This document shows positions 33,528-41,520 of a stretch of DNA of 64,000 nucleotides, in pieces. Each line of letters begins with the position of its first letter. Position 1 is the first letter of the stretch. This DNA comes from Phycisphaerales bacterium. GTDB lineage: Bacteria > Planctomycetota > Phycisphaerae > Phycisphaerales > UBA1924. Under the pieces are notes generated by a model. That model was not told the origin of the DNA. It worked only from the letters and a program-made list of their open reading frames with translations, and searched no databases. The stretch lies in NCBI GenBank assembly GCA_019744815.1, contig JAIEUA010000006.1:1-64000 (forward strand), in the 5' to 3' direction. Position numbers and translations under genes: made by a program.

Positions 33528-34030
33528 AGCGACAGCCTCCAGGATCCCACGAGAACAGTGGACCCACGAGTTCCCCGACAATTCTGCCACCGGGATCTGG
33601 AATCGCAAACCAATATGTGATGACAGGTCCCGAAATTGATGTGAAGAAAACATAAGAAGGCGGGTGTTGCGGGTCGGCGCTGTAGGAAACCCGTCTTCAA
33701 CGGGTCGACCCGTGCACCTTCGGGGGTGTGGATCCGCAGCGTTGAGGAACTGGGGCCCGCCCGGTGAGGGGGCCGGCCGCCGTCAGAAGGTGCCGAAGGC
33801 GAGGGCTCGGCGTCGGAGCGCACGGGCCGCGTGCGGCGGCGTCGATGTTGACACGTCATGCATCGGGCGGTGCCTCAGCTAGCAAGACGGCGGAGCCGCG
33901 TTGCCCGACCGTTGGCGTCGGGGGCCGACGATGCCGGTCACGCGTCGCGGGGCGATCGAGCCCGACACCCCGCGGAGTACCGCCTGGCCCGGGATGCACG
34001 ACGCGGCACGCAGGATCGTTCCGTCAACTC
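33528..34030. other. Gene-free region, nothing firm
   Basis: 503 bases. The left third (33528-33660) is less GC-rich and must hold the PEP-CTERM promoter, though no clear -10/-35 pair stands out. ACCCGT/ACGGGT pair in a small hairpin near 33690. The rest is very GC-rich, open in several frames, and has no family signal. Confidence 0.4.
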
Positions 34031-34378
34031 CTACCCACGCGGCTCCTTGGTGAGCCGCGCGGCCACGATCAGTCCGTGCACCGCCACAGCCGCGGTGAAG
34101 CCAAAGAGCGCCGAGAGATTGATCGCGGCGGCCGTCCCCGTCGTGACGCCGAGCGCGTAGAGGGTCACGCTGATCACGGTCACCGCGGCCCCGGTCACCA
34201 TGAGCCACACGCCAGCGACGCGGTTCACCGGGTACCAGACGCCGGGATCGTCGAGCGTGGCCGGAATGCGAAAGCCGTACAACTCGTTGGGCGGCACCTT
34301 CCCTCGCCAGAGAGGAACCCCCAGCGCCGCGAGAAAGATCGCCGAAACCACGAAGACGGCGCAGATCAGAAGCTCCAT
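34031..34378 (-). CDS. SdpI-family membrane protein
   Basis: 115 residues, three membrane helices (about 1-20, 50-70, 80-103). The SdpI motif PPNELYGFRIPATLDDPGVW followed by NRVAGVW is clear. SdpI gives immunity to the SdpC toxin in Bacillus and also senses it; distant members are common single membrane proteins of unknown role. No toxin gene is seen nearby. Confidence 0.82.
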   Translation of the reverse strand: MELLICAVFVVSAIFLAALGVPLWRGKVPPNELYGFRIPATLDDPGVWYPVNRVAGVWLMVTGAAVTVISVTLYALGVTTGTAAAINLSALFGFTAAVAVHGLIVAARLTKEPRG

Positions 34379-34737
34379 CGCGTTCGACTCCGCGCGGCTC
34401 CCGCCGCGAACGCGTTACCTTCATCCGCGGCTTCGGTTGCGTTCAGCACCACGCCTGTCGCCGCTCGCGGCGCGGGCGATGGTCGGCCGTTGGCGATGCG
34501 CGAGATTCGTTCTTTCCGGGATTGCAGCGACTCGAACAGCACTCGGTGCTTGTGGTCGGTAGGTCTGAAGTTGACGTGCGATTCGCCGAGATGTTTCCAC
34601 AAAGCCCACCCTCTTGCCTGCACGGGTTCAAGCCGCAGCGGTCGGTGTCCCACCAGCCGCGAAGATGACGCAAGGTGTAGGAGCGGCTCGTGGGGTATTT
34701 GGTGCGGGGAGGTGTGGCGACGGGCCGGAGGCCGGCC
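34379..34737. other. Gene-free region with one family E copy
   Basis: 359 bases between two minus-strand genes. The only structure seen is GACGGGCCGGAGGCCGGCC (34719-34737, family E). Open frames here have no family signal. Confidence 0.4.
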
Positions 34738-34741
34738 TTAC
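34718..34741 (+). repeat. Family E unit
   Basis: CGACGGGCCGGAGGCCGGCC-TTAC, palindromic, at the 3' end of the hypothetical gene at 34738. Confidence 0.5.
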
Positions 34742-35214
34742 TTCTCCCGAAGAGCCTCGAGGAGTCCGTTCTGTAGGACAATCTGATTGAAAGTGTCTCG
34801 CAGCGATTCTTCGTTTGGGGTTGGCCTGGTGCGCACGAGGACTTCCAGCAGCGCTTGGCGCGGTTCGCCGGTTTCCTTCGACGCGGCGAAGGACACCCTG
34901 CTGTAGAGGCTGAAAAGCATGTTCTTGTCGGTGTACGCGAATGGGCGGTGCTGGGGGGTCGGATGGAACCCCGGCCACCCGGCTCGCAGCTTGTTCATCA
35001 CGGCGACGAGTTGCTCGACGTTGTGCTGCCGGTCGGAGGAATTGCGACGGATCCGAGCGATGTAGTGTGACGAGACATCCGAGATGTGATCCTCTTGTTG
35101 CAGTACGAGCGGATTCCTTCGATGGAGATACGCATCGAGTTGTGCGATGCCCACGAACACCGCAATCACGGCGAGGAGCGCGAAGAGAATGGCTCGCCAG
35201 GGTTCTTTTGGCAT
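34738..35214 (-). CDS. Hypothetical membrane-anchored protein
   Basis: 158 residues, family not recognised. One N-terminal membrane helix (WRAILFALLAVIAVFVGIAQLDAY, about 5-28), then a mostly helical, charged periplasmic or cytoplasmic domain. I start at ATG 35214, with TACAAT as -10 box 16 nt upstream. The longer open frame upstream runs through repeats and is not protein-like. Confidence 0.6.
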   Translation of the reverse strand: MPKEPWRAILFALLAVIAVFVGIAQLDAYLHRRNPLVLQQEDHISDVSSHYIARIRRNSSDRQHNVEQLVAVMNKLRAGWPGFHPTPQHRPFAYTDKNMLFSLYSRVSFAASKETGEPRQALLEVLVRTRPTPNEESLRDTFNQIVLQNGLLEALREK

Positions 35215-35230
35215 CGGCGGTCTCGGGTTA

Positions 35231-35236
35231 ATTGTA
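35231..35236 (-). promoter_or_regulatory. TACAAT -10 box
   Basis: Minus-strand TACAAT 16 nt upstream of ATG 35214. Confidence 0.4.
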
Positions 35237-35458
35237 GAGAAAGGCTCGCCTGTTTGGGTTCTTTGCACCGCTTCTGGCGGGTTCTGTGGGGAGGGTGTGC
35301 GCGCAAAAGGCGAAGCGATTCTCGCCGCTTCATGGCCCGATCGGGGTGACGGTGCGCACCCGGTGTCCCCGACGCGCGCTTTGGACGCGCAGCCTAGCGG
35401 GGCTTGATCGTGCTTCGGCGCGTGCGGCGGCCCAGCGTGCACTTCTGGAGCGTCTGTT

Positions 35459-35483
35459 GACCGGCCGGAGGCCGGTCCCACTG
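35459..35483 (+). repeat. Family E unit
   Basis: GACCGGCCGGAGGCCGGTCC followed by CACTGG, identical in its core to the first unit inside dinG. Confidence 0.65.
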
Positions 35484-35503
35484 GTGTGATTGTGAGGGTT
35501 GGT

Positions 35504-35531
35504 GCGCGGGGCCTGGACGGCCCCGCCCCCG
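35504..35531 (-). repeat. Palindromic repeat, family F (inverted copy)
   Basis: The reverse complement of the 23475-23503 unit, with about one difference in 26 nt. Confidence 0.65.
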
Positions 35532-35546
35532 AACTCTCCCTGTGAC

Positions 35547-35903
35547 TCAGATCGCGCTGCCGCCGCGTTCGCCGGTGCGGATGCGGACGACTTGTTCGAG
35601 CGGCAGAACGAAGATCTTGCCGTCGCCGACTTCGCCGTTGGGGGAGCGGGCGGCGGCGACGATGGCGTCGATCGCGCGGTCCACGTACGCATCGTTGACG
35701 CCGATGGTGATCTGGGTGCGTTGGGCCATGCGGGTGCGGACCTGCTGGCCACGGAAGTACTCGGTCTCACCGACGGCGCGGCCGTGGCCGTCGACGCTGG
35801 CGACGGTGAGGCGGTAGTTGTCACCCTCGTCGAGGGTCTTCTGAAGCGCGTCCTGCACAGCCTGGAGGCGCTCGGGACGGATGATGGCGATGATGAGTTT
35901 CAT
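35547..35903 (-). CDS. glnK: PII nitrogen regulatory protein
   Basis: 118 residues. PII trimers sense 2-oxoglutarate, ATP/ADP and glutamine state and block AmtB. MKLIIAIIRPERL at the start and the C-terminal GDGKIFVLPLEQVVRIRTGE (94-113) are typical. The T-loop is unusual: GRAVGETEYFRGQQVRTRMA (41-60) has Val55 where enteric PII has the uridylylated Tyr51, and Phe50 where it has Tyr46. Start ATG 35903. The gene follows amt on the same strand after 99 nt filled by a family G inverted pair. glnK rather than glnB is chosen because of the amt link. Confidence 0.9.
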   Translation of the reverse strand: MKLIIAIIRPERLQAVQDALQKTLDEGDNYRLTVASVDGHGRAVGETEYFRGQQVRTRMAQRTQITIGVNDAYVDRAIDAIVAAARSPNGEVGDGKIFVLPLEQVVRIRTGERGGSAI

Positions 35904-36002
35904 GGGAGAGTGGGGCAGTGGAGGAGTGGGGCAGTGGGGCAGTTGGGAGGCGGGCGGTGGCTGTATCTGCTCCACTGCTCCACTTCCCCACTGCTCCACT
36001 TC
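35904..36002. repeat. Inverted-pair repeat, family G, between amt and glnK
   Basis: Left arm 35904-35947 (GAGTGGGGCAGTGGAGGAGT...) and right arm 35968-36002 (GCTCCACTGCTCCACTTCCC...) are approximate reverse complements around a 20-nt loop. It occupies the whole spacer, so it could form an mRNA hairpin separating expression of glnK from amt. Confidence 0.7.
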
Positions 36003-37334
36003 TTAGAGGTGATACCCGCGTTCGCCGTGGATGGTGATGTCGAGGCCGTCGCGTTCCTGCTGGTCGGTGACGCGGAGGCCGACGAGTGCCTTGACGATGG
36101 TGCCGATGATAAAAGTGCCGACGACGGCCATGGCGATCCCGACGCCGGCGCCGAGAGCCTGCTTGCCGAGCTGGGTCAGGCCGTCGCCCATGACCAGGCC
36201 CTTGACGGGCGTGAAGCAGAAGATGCCGGTGGCGAGCGCGCCCCACAGGCCGCCGATGCCGTGGACGCCGAAGGCGTCGAGCGAGTCGTCCTTCTTGTGC
36301 CAGGCCTTGAGCTGCACGGCGAAGAAGCAGACGACCGAGCCGATCGACCCGATCACGATCGCGTACAGCGGCGTGACGTGACCCGCGGCGGGTGTGATGG
36401 CGACGAGGCCAGCGACGATGCCAGAGGCGACACCGAGCGAGGTGGGCTTGCCGGTGTGACGCCACTCAAGGAGCATCCATACCAGTGCCGCGGCCGCGGC
36501 AGCGGTCTGCGTGGTGGTGAAAGCCAGCACGGCGATGCTGCCCGCAACCGGGCTCTGCACCGCAACGGCGGAGCCGGCGTTGAAGCCAAACCAGCCGAAC
36601 CAGAGCAGGCCCGCGCCGGTGAGCGTGAGCACCAGGCTGTTGGGCATGATGGCGCCGTCGGGATAGTCGCGGCGGTTGCCGACCATCATCGCGAGGATGA
36701 GCGCCGAGAAGCCCGAGGCGATGTGGACGACGGTGCCGCCGGCGAAGTCGAGCACGCCGAGCTTGAACAGCCAGCCACCCTCGGCCCAGACCATGTGAGC
36801 GAGCGGGCAGTAGACGAACGTGGCCCAGAGCACGATGAAGAGGATGTACGCCCGGAACGAGAACCGCTCGGCGACGGCGCCCGAGATGAGCGCCGGCGTG
36901 ATGATCGCGAACTTGCCCTGGAACATGGCGAAGACGAGCTCGGGCACGCCCTTGTCGGCGAAGAGCTTGTCGTACGAGAGACCCTGAAAGGCGACATAGT
37001 CCCAGCTCCAGCCGATGATGCCCAGATCGCCGACCGACTTGCCGAAGGCGAGCGAGTAGCCGATCAGAATCCAGTGCAGCCCGATGACCGCCATCGCCAC
37101 GAAGGAATGGAGCATGGTGGTGAGGACGTTCTTGCGTCGCACCATGCCGGCGTAAAAGAGCGCGAGGCCCGGGACCATGAGCAGCACCATGGCCGAGGAC
37201 ATGAGCATCCACGCGGTGCTGCCGGAGTCGATCACTTGTTGGGGCGCGGCGGCGGCAGAAGGAGCGGCGGCTTGAGCCAGATCGGTGGCTTGGGTGAGAG
37301 CGAGGAAGGAGAGTGAAGCCACGGCGCTGAGCAT
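36003..37334 (-). CDS. amt: Ammonium transporter (Amt family)
   Basis: 443 residues, a signal-peptide-like N-terminus (1-24) and 11 membrane helices. Amt trimers move ammonium into the cell. The signature DFAGGTVVHIASGFSAL with the first pore His and FGVHGIGGLWGALATG with the second are intact. GGAGG precedes the ATG. Minus-strand TTGACC at 37400-37405 may be a -35 box, but no matching -10 is clear. The order amt then glnK is the reverse of the common glnK-amtB. Confidence 0.93.
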   Translation of the reverse strand: MLSAVASLSFLALTQATDLAQAAAPSAAAAPQQVIDSGSTAWMLMSSAMVLLMVPGLALFYAGMVRRKNVLTTMLHSFVAMAVIGLHWILIGYSLAFGKSVGDLGIIGWSWDYVAFQGLSYDKLFADKGVPELVFAMFQGKFAIITPALISGAVAERFSFRAYILFIVLWATFVYCPLAHMVWAEGGWLFKLGVLDFAGGTVVHIASGFSALILAMMVGNRRDYPDGAIMPNSLVLTLTGAGLLWFGWFGFNAGSAVAVQSPVAGSIAVLAFTTTQTAAAAAALVWMLLEWRHTGKPTSLGVASGIVAGLVAITPAAGHVTPLYAIVIGSIGSVVCFFAVQLKAWHKKDDSLDAFGVHGIGGLWGALATGIFCFTPVKGLVMGDGLTQLGKQALGAGVGIAMAVVGTFIIGTIVKALVGLRVTDQQERDGLDITIHGERGYHL

Positions 37335-37495
37335 GAGTCCTCCGGCGGGGTGGGGGGCGAGGGAACGCGAAGGCGGATCGTGACAGAATCTTCACGCACG
37401 GTCAAGGGGTAGAGGCGGGTCGAGAACGATGTAAATGAGGGTGGAACGGTTACAAGCGGGGCCGTGTGGACGAGCCGCGAAAACCGCGGGCTTGC

Positions 37496-37501
37496 TACGC
37501 T
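37496..37501 (+). promoter_or_regulatory. TACGCT -10 box, 6 nt from ATG
   Basis: TACGCT ends 6 nt before ATG 37508; predicts a leaderless transcript. Confidence 0.45.
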
Positions 37502-37507
37502 GTGGCG

Positions 37508-38179
37508 ATGCTGCGGTCCTTGATCGTTTCTTCGCTGGCGGTGGTGGTGGCGTGCGGGCTTGGCGGCTGCGCCGGCGCCGGCAATCCCGAGTTCCGTGTC
37601 GCGGCGACCGACTACGACGTGACGTTCGACGCGGCCCGGGATGTGCTGGCGGAATACCGCTTCACGCTCTCGCGGGTCGACGCGCGGGCGGGTGTGATCA
37701 CCGCCGGGCCCAAGACCACCGCGGGTCTCTTCACGCCCTGGGACACCGAGCAGAGCCGCTTCAGCCAGGAGTGGGAGGACACGCTGAACAAGCAGCAGCG
37801 GCGGGTGGAGATCACGTTTACGCCGACGGAGGCCGTGTCGACCGACCCGGCTGCGGAGGCCGGGGTGATCGCCGATGCTCGGCGCAACGAGATACCGACC
37901 ACGGGCGCTCGCCGGCTCGATGCGGACTTGCTGGAATCGCGACGCGACACCGTGGCCCGGGTGGTGGTGGTGGTCGAGCGAATCCACACCTACGGCGTGC
38001 GCCCCAACACGCGCTCGGTCTACCTGATCAGCGGGACGACCGACCCGACCCTGCCCTTCCCGGGTTCGTTCGAGGAGGCGTTCTCGGATGATCCGCCGCT
38101 CGCCGCACGCCTAGCACGAAAGATCGAGGCTCGGGCGGCGGAGATGCTCCGGAAGCGAGCGATCGCCCAAGCGGAATAA
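37508..38179 (+). CDS. Hypothetical lipoprotein
   Basis: 223 residues, family not recognised. Signal peptide with lipobox GLGGC (cysteine at about residue 22), then an alpha/beta domain (FRVAATDYDVTFDAARDVLAEYRFTLSRVD ... GVITAGPKTTAG) that resembles small envelope proteins with repeated helix-strand units. Short C-terminal helix rich in Ala/Arg. Start supported by TACGCT 6 nt upstream. Divergent from amt. Confidence 0.7.
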   Translation: MLRSLIVSSLAVVVACGLGGCAGAGNPEFRVAATDYDVTFDAARDVLAEYRFTLSRVDARAGVITAGPKTTAGLFTPWDTEQSRFSQEWEDTLNKQQRRVEITFTPTEAVSTDPAAEAGVIADARRNEIPTTGARRLDADLLESRRDTVARVVVVVERIHTYGVRPNTRSVYLISGTTDPTLPFPGSFEEAFSDDPPLAARLARKIEARAAEMLRKRAIAQAE

Positions 38180-38197
38180 CAGAACGAAGCCGAGTCC

Positions 38198-38983
38198 TTA
38201 CGCCTGCGACTCTTGCCGCAGAGGCGGGAGATGTCCTAACGCGCGGGCGACGAGCTCGCCGCGGCTGCTCGCCCCGAGCTTTCGGTGCAGGCTCTTCACA
38301 TGGTCGTGGATGGTGTGGGCGCTCTTGCCGGTTTCCTCGGCGATCTCGCGGACGCTCTGCCCACGGACGATGTGCTCCAGGGTCTCACGCTCGCGATCGC
38401 TGATCCACTCGATGGGCTGCGCGGGGTCGCCGCCGAGCGCCAGCTGGGAGCGCCGGACCAAGGCGAGCAGCAGCACCATGATGAAGGAGAGGTCGCCGAT
38501 GATGGCCGACTCGCTCGCGGCCTCGGCGGCGCCGAAGATCCAGAGCAGGCGACCCGGCTCGGCGCTGGTGATCAGGCCCACGCCGAGCACCAACCCGATC
38601 ATCCCGTGCGAGGCGACGACCTTCATGAGCGGCGATCGAAGCCACGAGTCGGAGCGCGAGAGCTCGGCGGACGTGACCGCGGCGAGCTCGGACCGGCCGT
38701 CACGACGCGGGCAGATCGGCGGGGTTCGCAGCAGGGACTGCTGGATGGCGAGGCCCGCCGTTTGGTCCTGAGAGTGGACGGCGACCGTCTCGAGACGCTC
38801 CACTTTGTCGGTCCCGCTGCCGACGCCGACGGCGAAGGCGGCTCGTCGGCTCTTGGGCGTGATCACCTTGGCCAGGGTCTCGGCTCCCCGCTCGCACCAG
38901 TCTCGGCTGGGAACCGCGGGCAGCGAAGAGACGGTTTCGAGAGCGTCCACAATCGCCGTCGCGCGGCTGGTCTCGGTAGTCAT
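38198..38983 (-). CDS. LuxR/GerE-type transcriptional regulator
   Basis: 261 residues. The C-terminal GerE helix-turn-helix (about 193-255: ISDRERETLEHIVRGQSVREIAEETGKSAHTIHDHVKSLHRKL) binds DNA. The N-terminal 140 residues have no clear receiver phosphorylation site and no autoinducer-domain signature; two hydrophobic stretches (about 125-142 and 155-175) suggest a membrane-associated or buried sensor part. ATG 38983 is chosen since the domain-like sequence begins there; upstream sequence is not protein-like. Convergent with the lipoprotein gene. Confidence 0.78.
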   Translation of the reverse strand: MTTETSRATAIVDALETVSSLPAVPSRDWCERGAETLAKVITPKSRRAAFAVGVGSGTDKVERLETVAVHSQDQTAGLAIQQSLLRTPPICPRRDGRSELAAVTSAELSRSDSWLRSPLMKVVASHGMIGLVLGVGLITSAEPGRLLWIFGAAEAASESAIIGDLSFIMVLLLALVRRSQLALGGDPAQPIEWISDRERETLEHIVRGQSVREIAEETGKSAHTIHDHVKSLHRKLGASSRGELVARALGHLPPLRQESQA

Positions 38984-39482
38984 CGGAGCGTCCTGTGAGC
39001 AAAGAGGCGGAGGCGGATTCCTCACACAATAGCCCGGAATCGGCCGTTGAATGGTTCTGCTTGTGTTTGGGTCAAGCGTGTCCAAGAGCCTGGGAAGCGG
39101 GGCGAGGTGGTCCGGGAATGGAGGATCGCGGACCACAAAAAGGTTCGTCTGCGCAACTTTCGCGGGGGAAATCGGCTGTGCGGGTGGTGCGGGCTTGGTT
39201 CGTGAGGCACATTTAGGGTGGTCAGAGGCCGCGACTTGCAGTCCCGCTGCGCGATGTGGTGCGCGCGGGCGTCAGGGGCTTACTTGTTGTGGTACGTCCG
39301 CAGCCGGGAAACCGGCGGCGGGATCGGTGTGTTCACAGGCCTCGCGGCGCGTGCCGAGAGGCTGTTGTGGGCACGCAGTGGTGTAGCCGCTCGTGGCTCC
39401 CTCGGGAGCGGCGGGCGCGACATCTGCTGGACGCAGCGAGCCGGTGCTCGTCACCGCTTGAGCTGCGCGAGATGGGAGAGCG
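38984..39482. other. Gene-free region, nothing firm
   Basis: 499 bases between the divergent LuxR-type gene and the gene at 39483. GC-rich with several short inverted repeats (for example GCCGGGAAACCGGC near 39305). It does not match tRNA, tmRNA, RNase P or SRP RNA by eye. A long leader or a small RNA is possible. Confidence 0.35.
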
Positions 39483-40124
39483 ATGAGCGCACTGTCTCGA
39501 CAACCCGATTCACCCCTGCTGGTCGCCGACTGGCAGCCGGACGTGACGCAGCTCCTCGACGAGCACCATCTCGTCGCTAGCAGCGAATTCCCGCCCCGGC
39601 GGCTGCAGTTCGCAACGAGTTTGACGCAGTTCCTTGGAATGCAGCGGGACACCGAAGTTTGCTCGTTCTACGGGCGCTTCATCACCGACCTCGATTCCTT
39701 CTGTTACCAGCTCGAACGCGCCGTGCCCGGGCCGCTGCTGGATCGCCGCATCGACGGCCCCGGCGGCGTCGCGGCCCTGCTCCGCAACCGCATGATCGTC
39801 CGCGGCAAGCCCGCGACCAAGTTCCGGTACTACATCTGGCACGACGCCGATCTCCTGCTGCGTTCCGAGCCCTTGGTGTTCGCCAAGCTGGTCGACGCGT
39901 TCGCCGGGATCGCGGCCGAGTCGGAGTACGTGTCGGATGACCTGCTGCTGATCCATCGCTCGATCTTCGTGGGCGGTCCGCTCCTGGCGGACGTGGCCAA
40001 GGACGAGCGCGGTCCGTTCCGTTCCTGGCTCGTCGACGAGTTCGGCGAGCCGTTCTGGAGGGTCGTGACCGGGGTCGAGAACCCCGCGTTCATGACGTAC
40101 TCGATCGATTCACTGGCGAAATAG
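39483..40124 (+). CDS. Hypothetical protein
   Basis: 213 residues, soluble, family not recognised. Conserved-looking features: FYGRFITDLDSFCYQLERAVPG, RRIDGPGGVAALLR, then RYYIWHDADLLLRSEP and YVSDDLLLIHRSIFVGG. The aromatic-rich WHDAD stretch and regular alpha/beta spacing argue for a real folded protein. GGGAG stands before ATG 39483. No neighbour hints at its job. Confidence 0.65.
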   Translation: MSALSRQPDSPLLVADWQPDVTQLLDEHHLVASSEFPPRRLQFATSLTQFLGMQRDTEVCSFYGRFITDLDSFCYQLERAVPGPLLDRRIDGPGGVAALLRNRMIVRGKPATKFRYYIWHDADLLLRSEPLVFAKLVDAFAGIAAESEYVSDDLLLIHRSIFVGGPLLADVAKDERGPFRSWLVDEFGEPFWRVVTGVENPAFMTYSIDSLAK

Positions 40125-40376
40125 CGCCAGTGGTTTGTGAAACGAGCCCGCGGCACACACGCCGCGCGGTCTCGAACCCAGTCGCCACAAGCGACGCCAC
40201 TTCGGCTCATGCCGAGGACTCGAGGGGAGCTGCGGAGGGCAGCTTCCTACCGCCCGAGTCTTCGGACAACAGCATGGAGAGAGGCGCCGACGGCACCCTG
40301 CGATTTTACGTGTTTCCGCCCGGGGTGCACACGAGAGCAGATTCATAGCCTGCCCTCGCGTCGGCGCGCGCTGAAA

Positions 40377-40499
40377 GAGCCAAAGGGCCAAAGGGCCAAA
40401 GAGCCAAAGCTCCAAAGGGCCAAATCAAGGCACGGCGAGACGCGTGCTTCCGAACTGCCTTTCTTTGGCCATTTGGCAATTTGGCCCTTTGGCCATTGC
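40377..40499. repeat. Inverted-pair repeat, family C
   Basis: Left arm 40377-40427 (GGGCCAAAGGGCCAAAGAGC...) and right arm 40459-40499 (TTTGGCCATTTGGCAATTTG...) around a 31-nt loop, just upstream of rsmD. Same family as 25625-25720, but the loop differs. Confidence 0.75.
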
Positions 40500-40521
40500 T
40501 CCAACCTCGTCCAAACTCAAC

Positions 40522-40527
40522 TAGACT
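40522..40527 (+). promoter_or_regulatory. TAGACT -10 box, 6 nt from ATG
   Basis: TAGACT ends 6 nt before the rsmD ATG; predicts a leaderless transcript, right after the family C hairpin. Confidence 0.45.
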
Positions 40528-40533
40528 CCCCGT

Positions 40534-41520
40534 ATGCGCATCATCGCCGGTGAGTTCCGCTCCCGGAAACTGTTCACGCCGCCCGACGCGGAGATCACCC
40601 GGCCCATCCCCGACCGGGTGAAGGAATCGGTGTTCATGCTGCTGCGTGGGCACATCGAGGGCAACGCGGTCTTCGACGGCTTCGCCGGCACGGGCGCGAT
40701 CGGGCTCGAGGCCCTGAGCCGCGGGGCCAAAGAGGTCGTCTTCGTCGAACAGAACCGGCAGATCGCCCAGATCCTCCGCAAGAACATCGATCACTTCGGC
40801 GTCGGCTCGCGCAGCGCGGTCGTGATCGGCGACACCTTGGGCATGGGCGCCATCGCCCGCTGCCCGAGCCCGGTGCAGGTGGTGTTCCTCGACCCGCCAT
40901 ACCCGCTCGTGCGTGATCCTCTGGGTTGGCGCCGGATCACCGGCGCGATGCAGCAACTGGCCCAGAACCTCAGCAAGGACGGGTTCGTGGTGCTGCGCAC
41001 CCCCTGGCCTTTCTTCCTCGATGTGCCCGAAGAAGGACCGGACCCGGCCGAACTCGGCCCGAGCGGCACGCGCCAGGGCAAGTGGCTGAAGAAACGCAAG
41101 AAGGACGAGCCCCACGTCAAGAAGGGTGCGTGGCACGAGGCGATGGAGCTGGAGTCACGCCGCGGCGTCAAGAAGCGCGGCACGCCCGATGTGAGCGGCG
41201 GCAGCGGAGGGAGCGGCGCGGCCCGCAACACCGCGACCCCGGGCGGCCGTCCACCCAAGGTCTCGCGCGGCGGCAAGCTGAACGAAGCCGCATTCGAGGC
41301 CGAGCTCGACAGTTCAGGCGGCCCCTTCGACGCCGCGTGGGAAGAACTCGACCTCGACGAGTTCGGCAACGTGATCGAAACGCAAACCCCCGAAGAGATC
41401 GCCGCCGCCGCGGCCAAGCCCGCGAAGCAGCCCGTCGACCTGAAGATCGATGGGCTCAAGGGCCCCGAGACCCACGCCTACGGCACGACGGCGGTGCATT
41501 TGTATGTGAGGGGGAGTTAG
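40534..41520 (+). CDS. rsmD: 16S rRNA m2G966 methyltransferase, RsmD family, with an insertion
   Basis: 328 residues against about 190 in typical RsmD. N-terminus MRIIAGEFRSRKL, then TRPIPDRVKESVF (22-34), SAM motif I FDGFAGTGAIGLEALSRGA (47-65), VEQNRQI, and the catalytic DPPY at 120-123 are all standard. Residues about 165-310 form an insertion: a Lys/Arg-rich part (KWLKKRKKDEPHVKKG), a Gly/Ser linker, and an acidic Glu/Asp segment, before the final strand THAYGTTAVHLYVR. The enzyme methylates G966 of 16S rRNA during 30S assembly; the basic insertion could add RNA contacts. It overlaps the stop of the next gene by 4 nt. Confidence 0.87.
   Translation: MRIIAGEFRSRKLFTPPDAEITRPIPDRVKESVFMLLRGHIEGNAVFDGFAGTGAIGLEALSRGAKEVVFVEQNRQIAQILRKNIDHFGVGSRSAVVIGDTLGMGAIARCPSPVQVVFLDPPYPLVRDPLGWRRITGAMQQLAQNLSKDGFVVLRTPWPFFLDVPEEGPDPAELGPSGTRQGKWLKKRKKDEPHVKKGAWHEAMELESRRGVKKRGTPDVSGGSGGSGAARNTATPGGRPPKVSRGGKLNEAAFEAELDSSGGPFDAAWEELDLDEFGNVIETQTPEEIAAAAAKPAKQPVDLKIDGLKGPETHAYGTTAVHLYVRGS
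41486..41513 (+). repeat. 28-bp direct repeat, copy 1 (3' end of rsmD)
   Basis: 28 nt starting CGACGGCGGTGCATTTGTAT, within the last codons of rsmD. It is identical to 43181-43208. Confidence 0.9.

Larger units (their letters stand above)
35215..35546. other. Gene-free region with family E and F repeats
   Basis: 332 bases. It holds TACAAT (35231-35236), a family E unit (35459-35483) and a family F unit (35504-35531). Nothing else is recognised. Confidence 0.5.
40125..40533. other. Gene-free region with family C inverted pair
   Basis: 409 bases upstream of rsmD. The first 250 hold no recognised structure; a short open frame (40130-40348) lacks any family signal. The last part is the family C inverted pair and the rsmD promoter. 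Confidence 0.45.

Noticed and set aside
33764-34786. Long plus-strand open frame over the SdpI gene
   Set aside because: Arg/Gly-rich without domains; opposite to the clear SdpI gene.
37400-37405. TTGACC as the amt -35 box
   Set aside because: No acceptable -10 hexamer at 16-18 nt; kept only as a remark in the amt entry.
38984-39482. Candidate RNase P, tmRNA or SRP RNA
   Set aside because: None of the conserved blocks of these RNAs is present.
40130-40348. 72-residue open frame upstream of rsmD
   Set aside because: No ribosome-binding site, no leaderless -10 box and no family signal.
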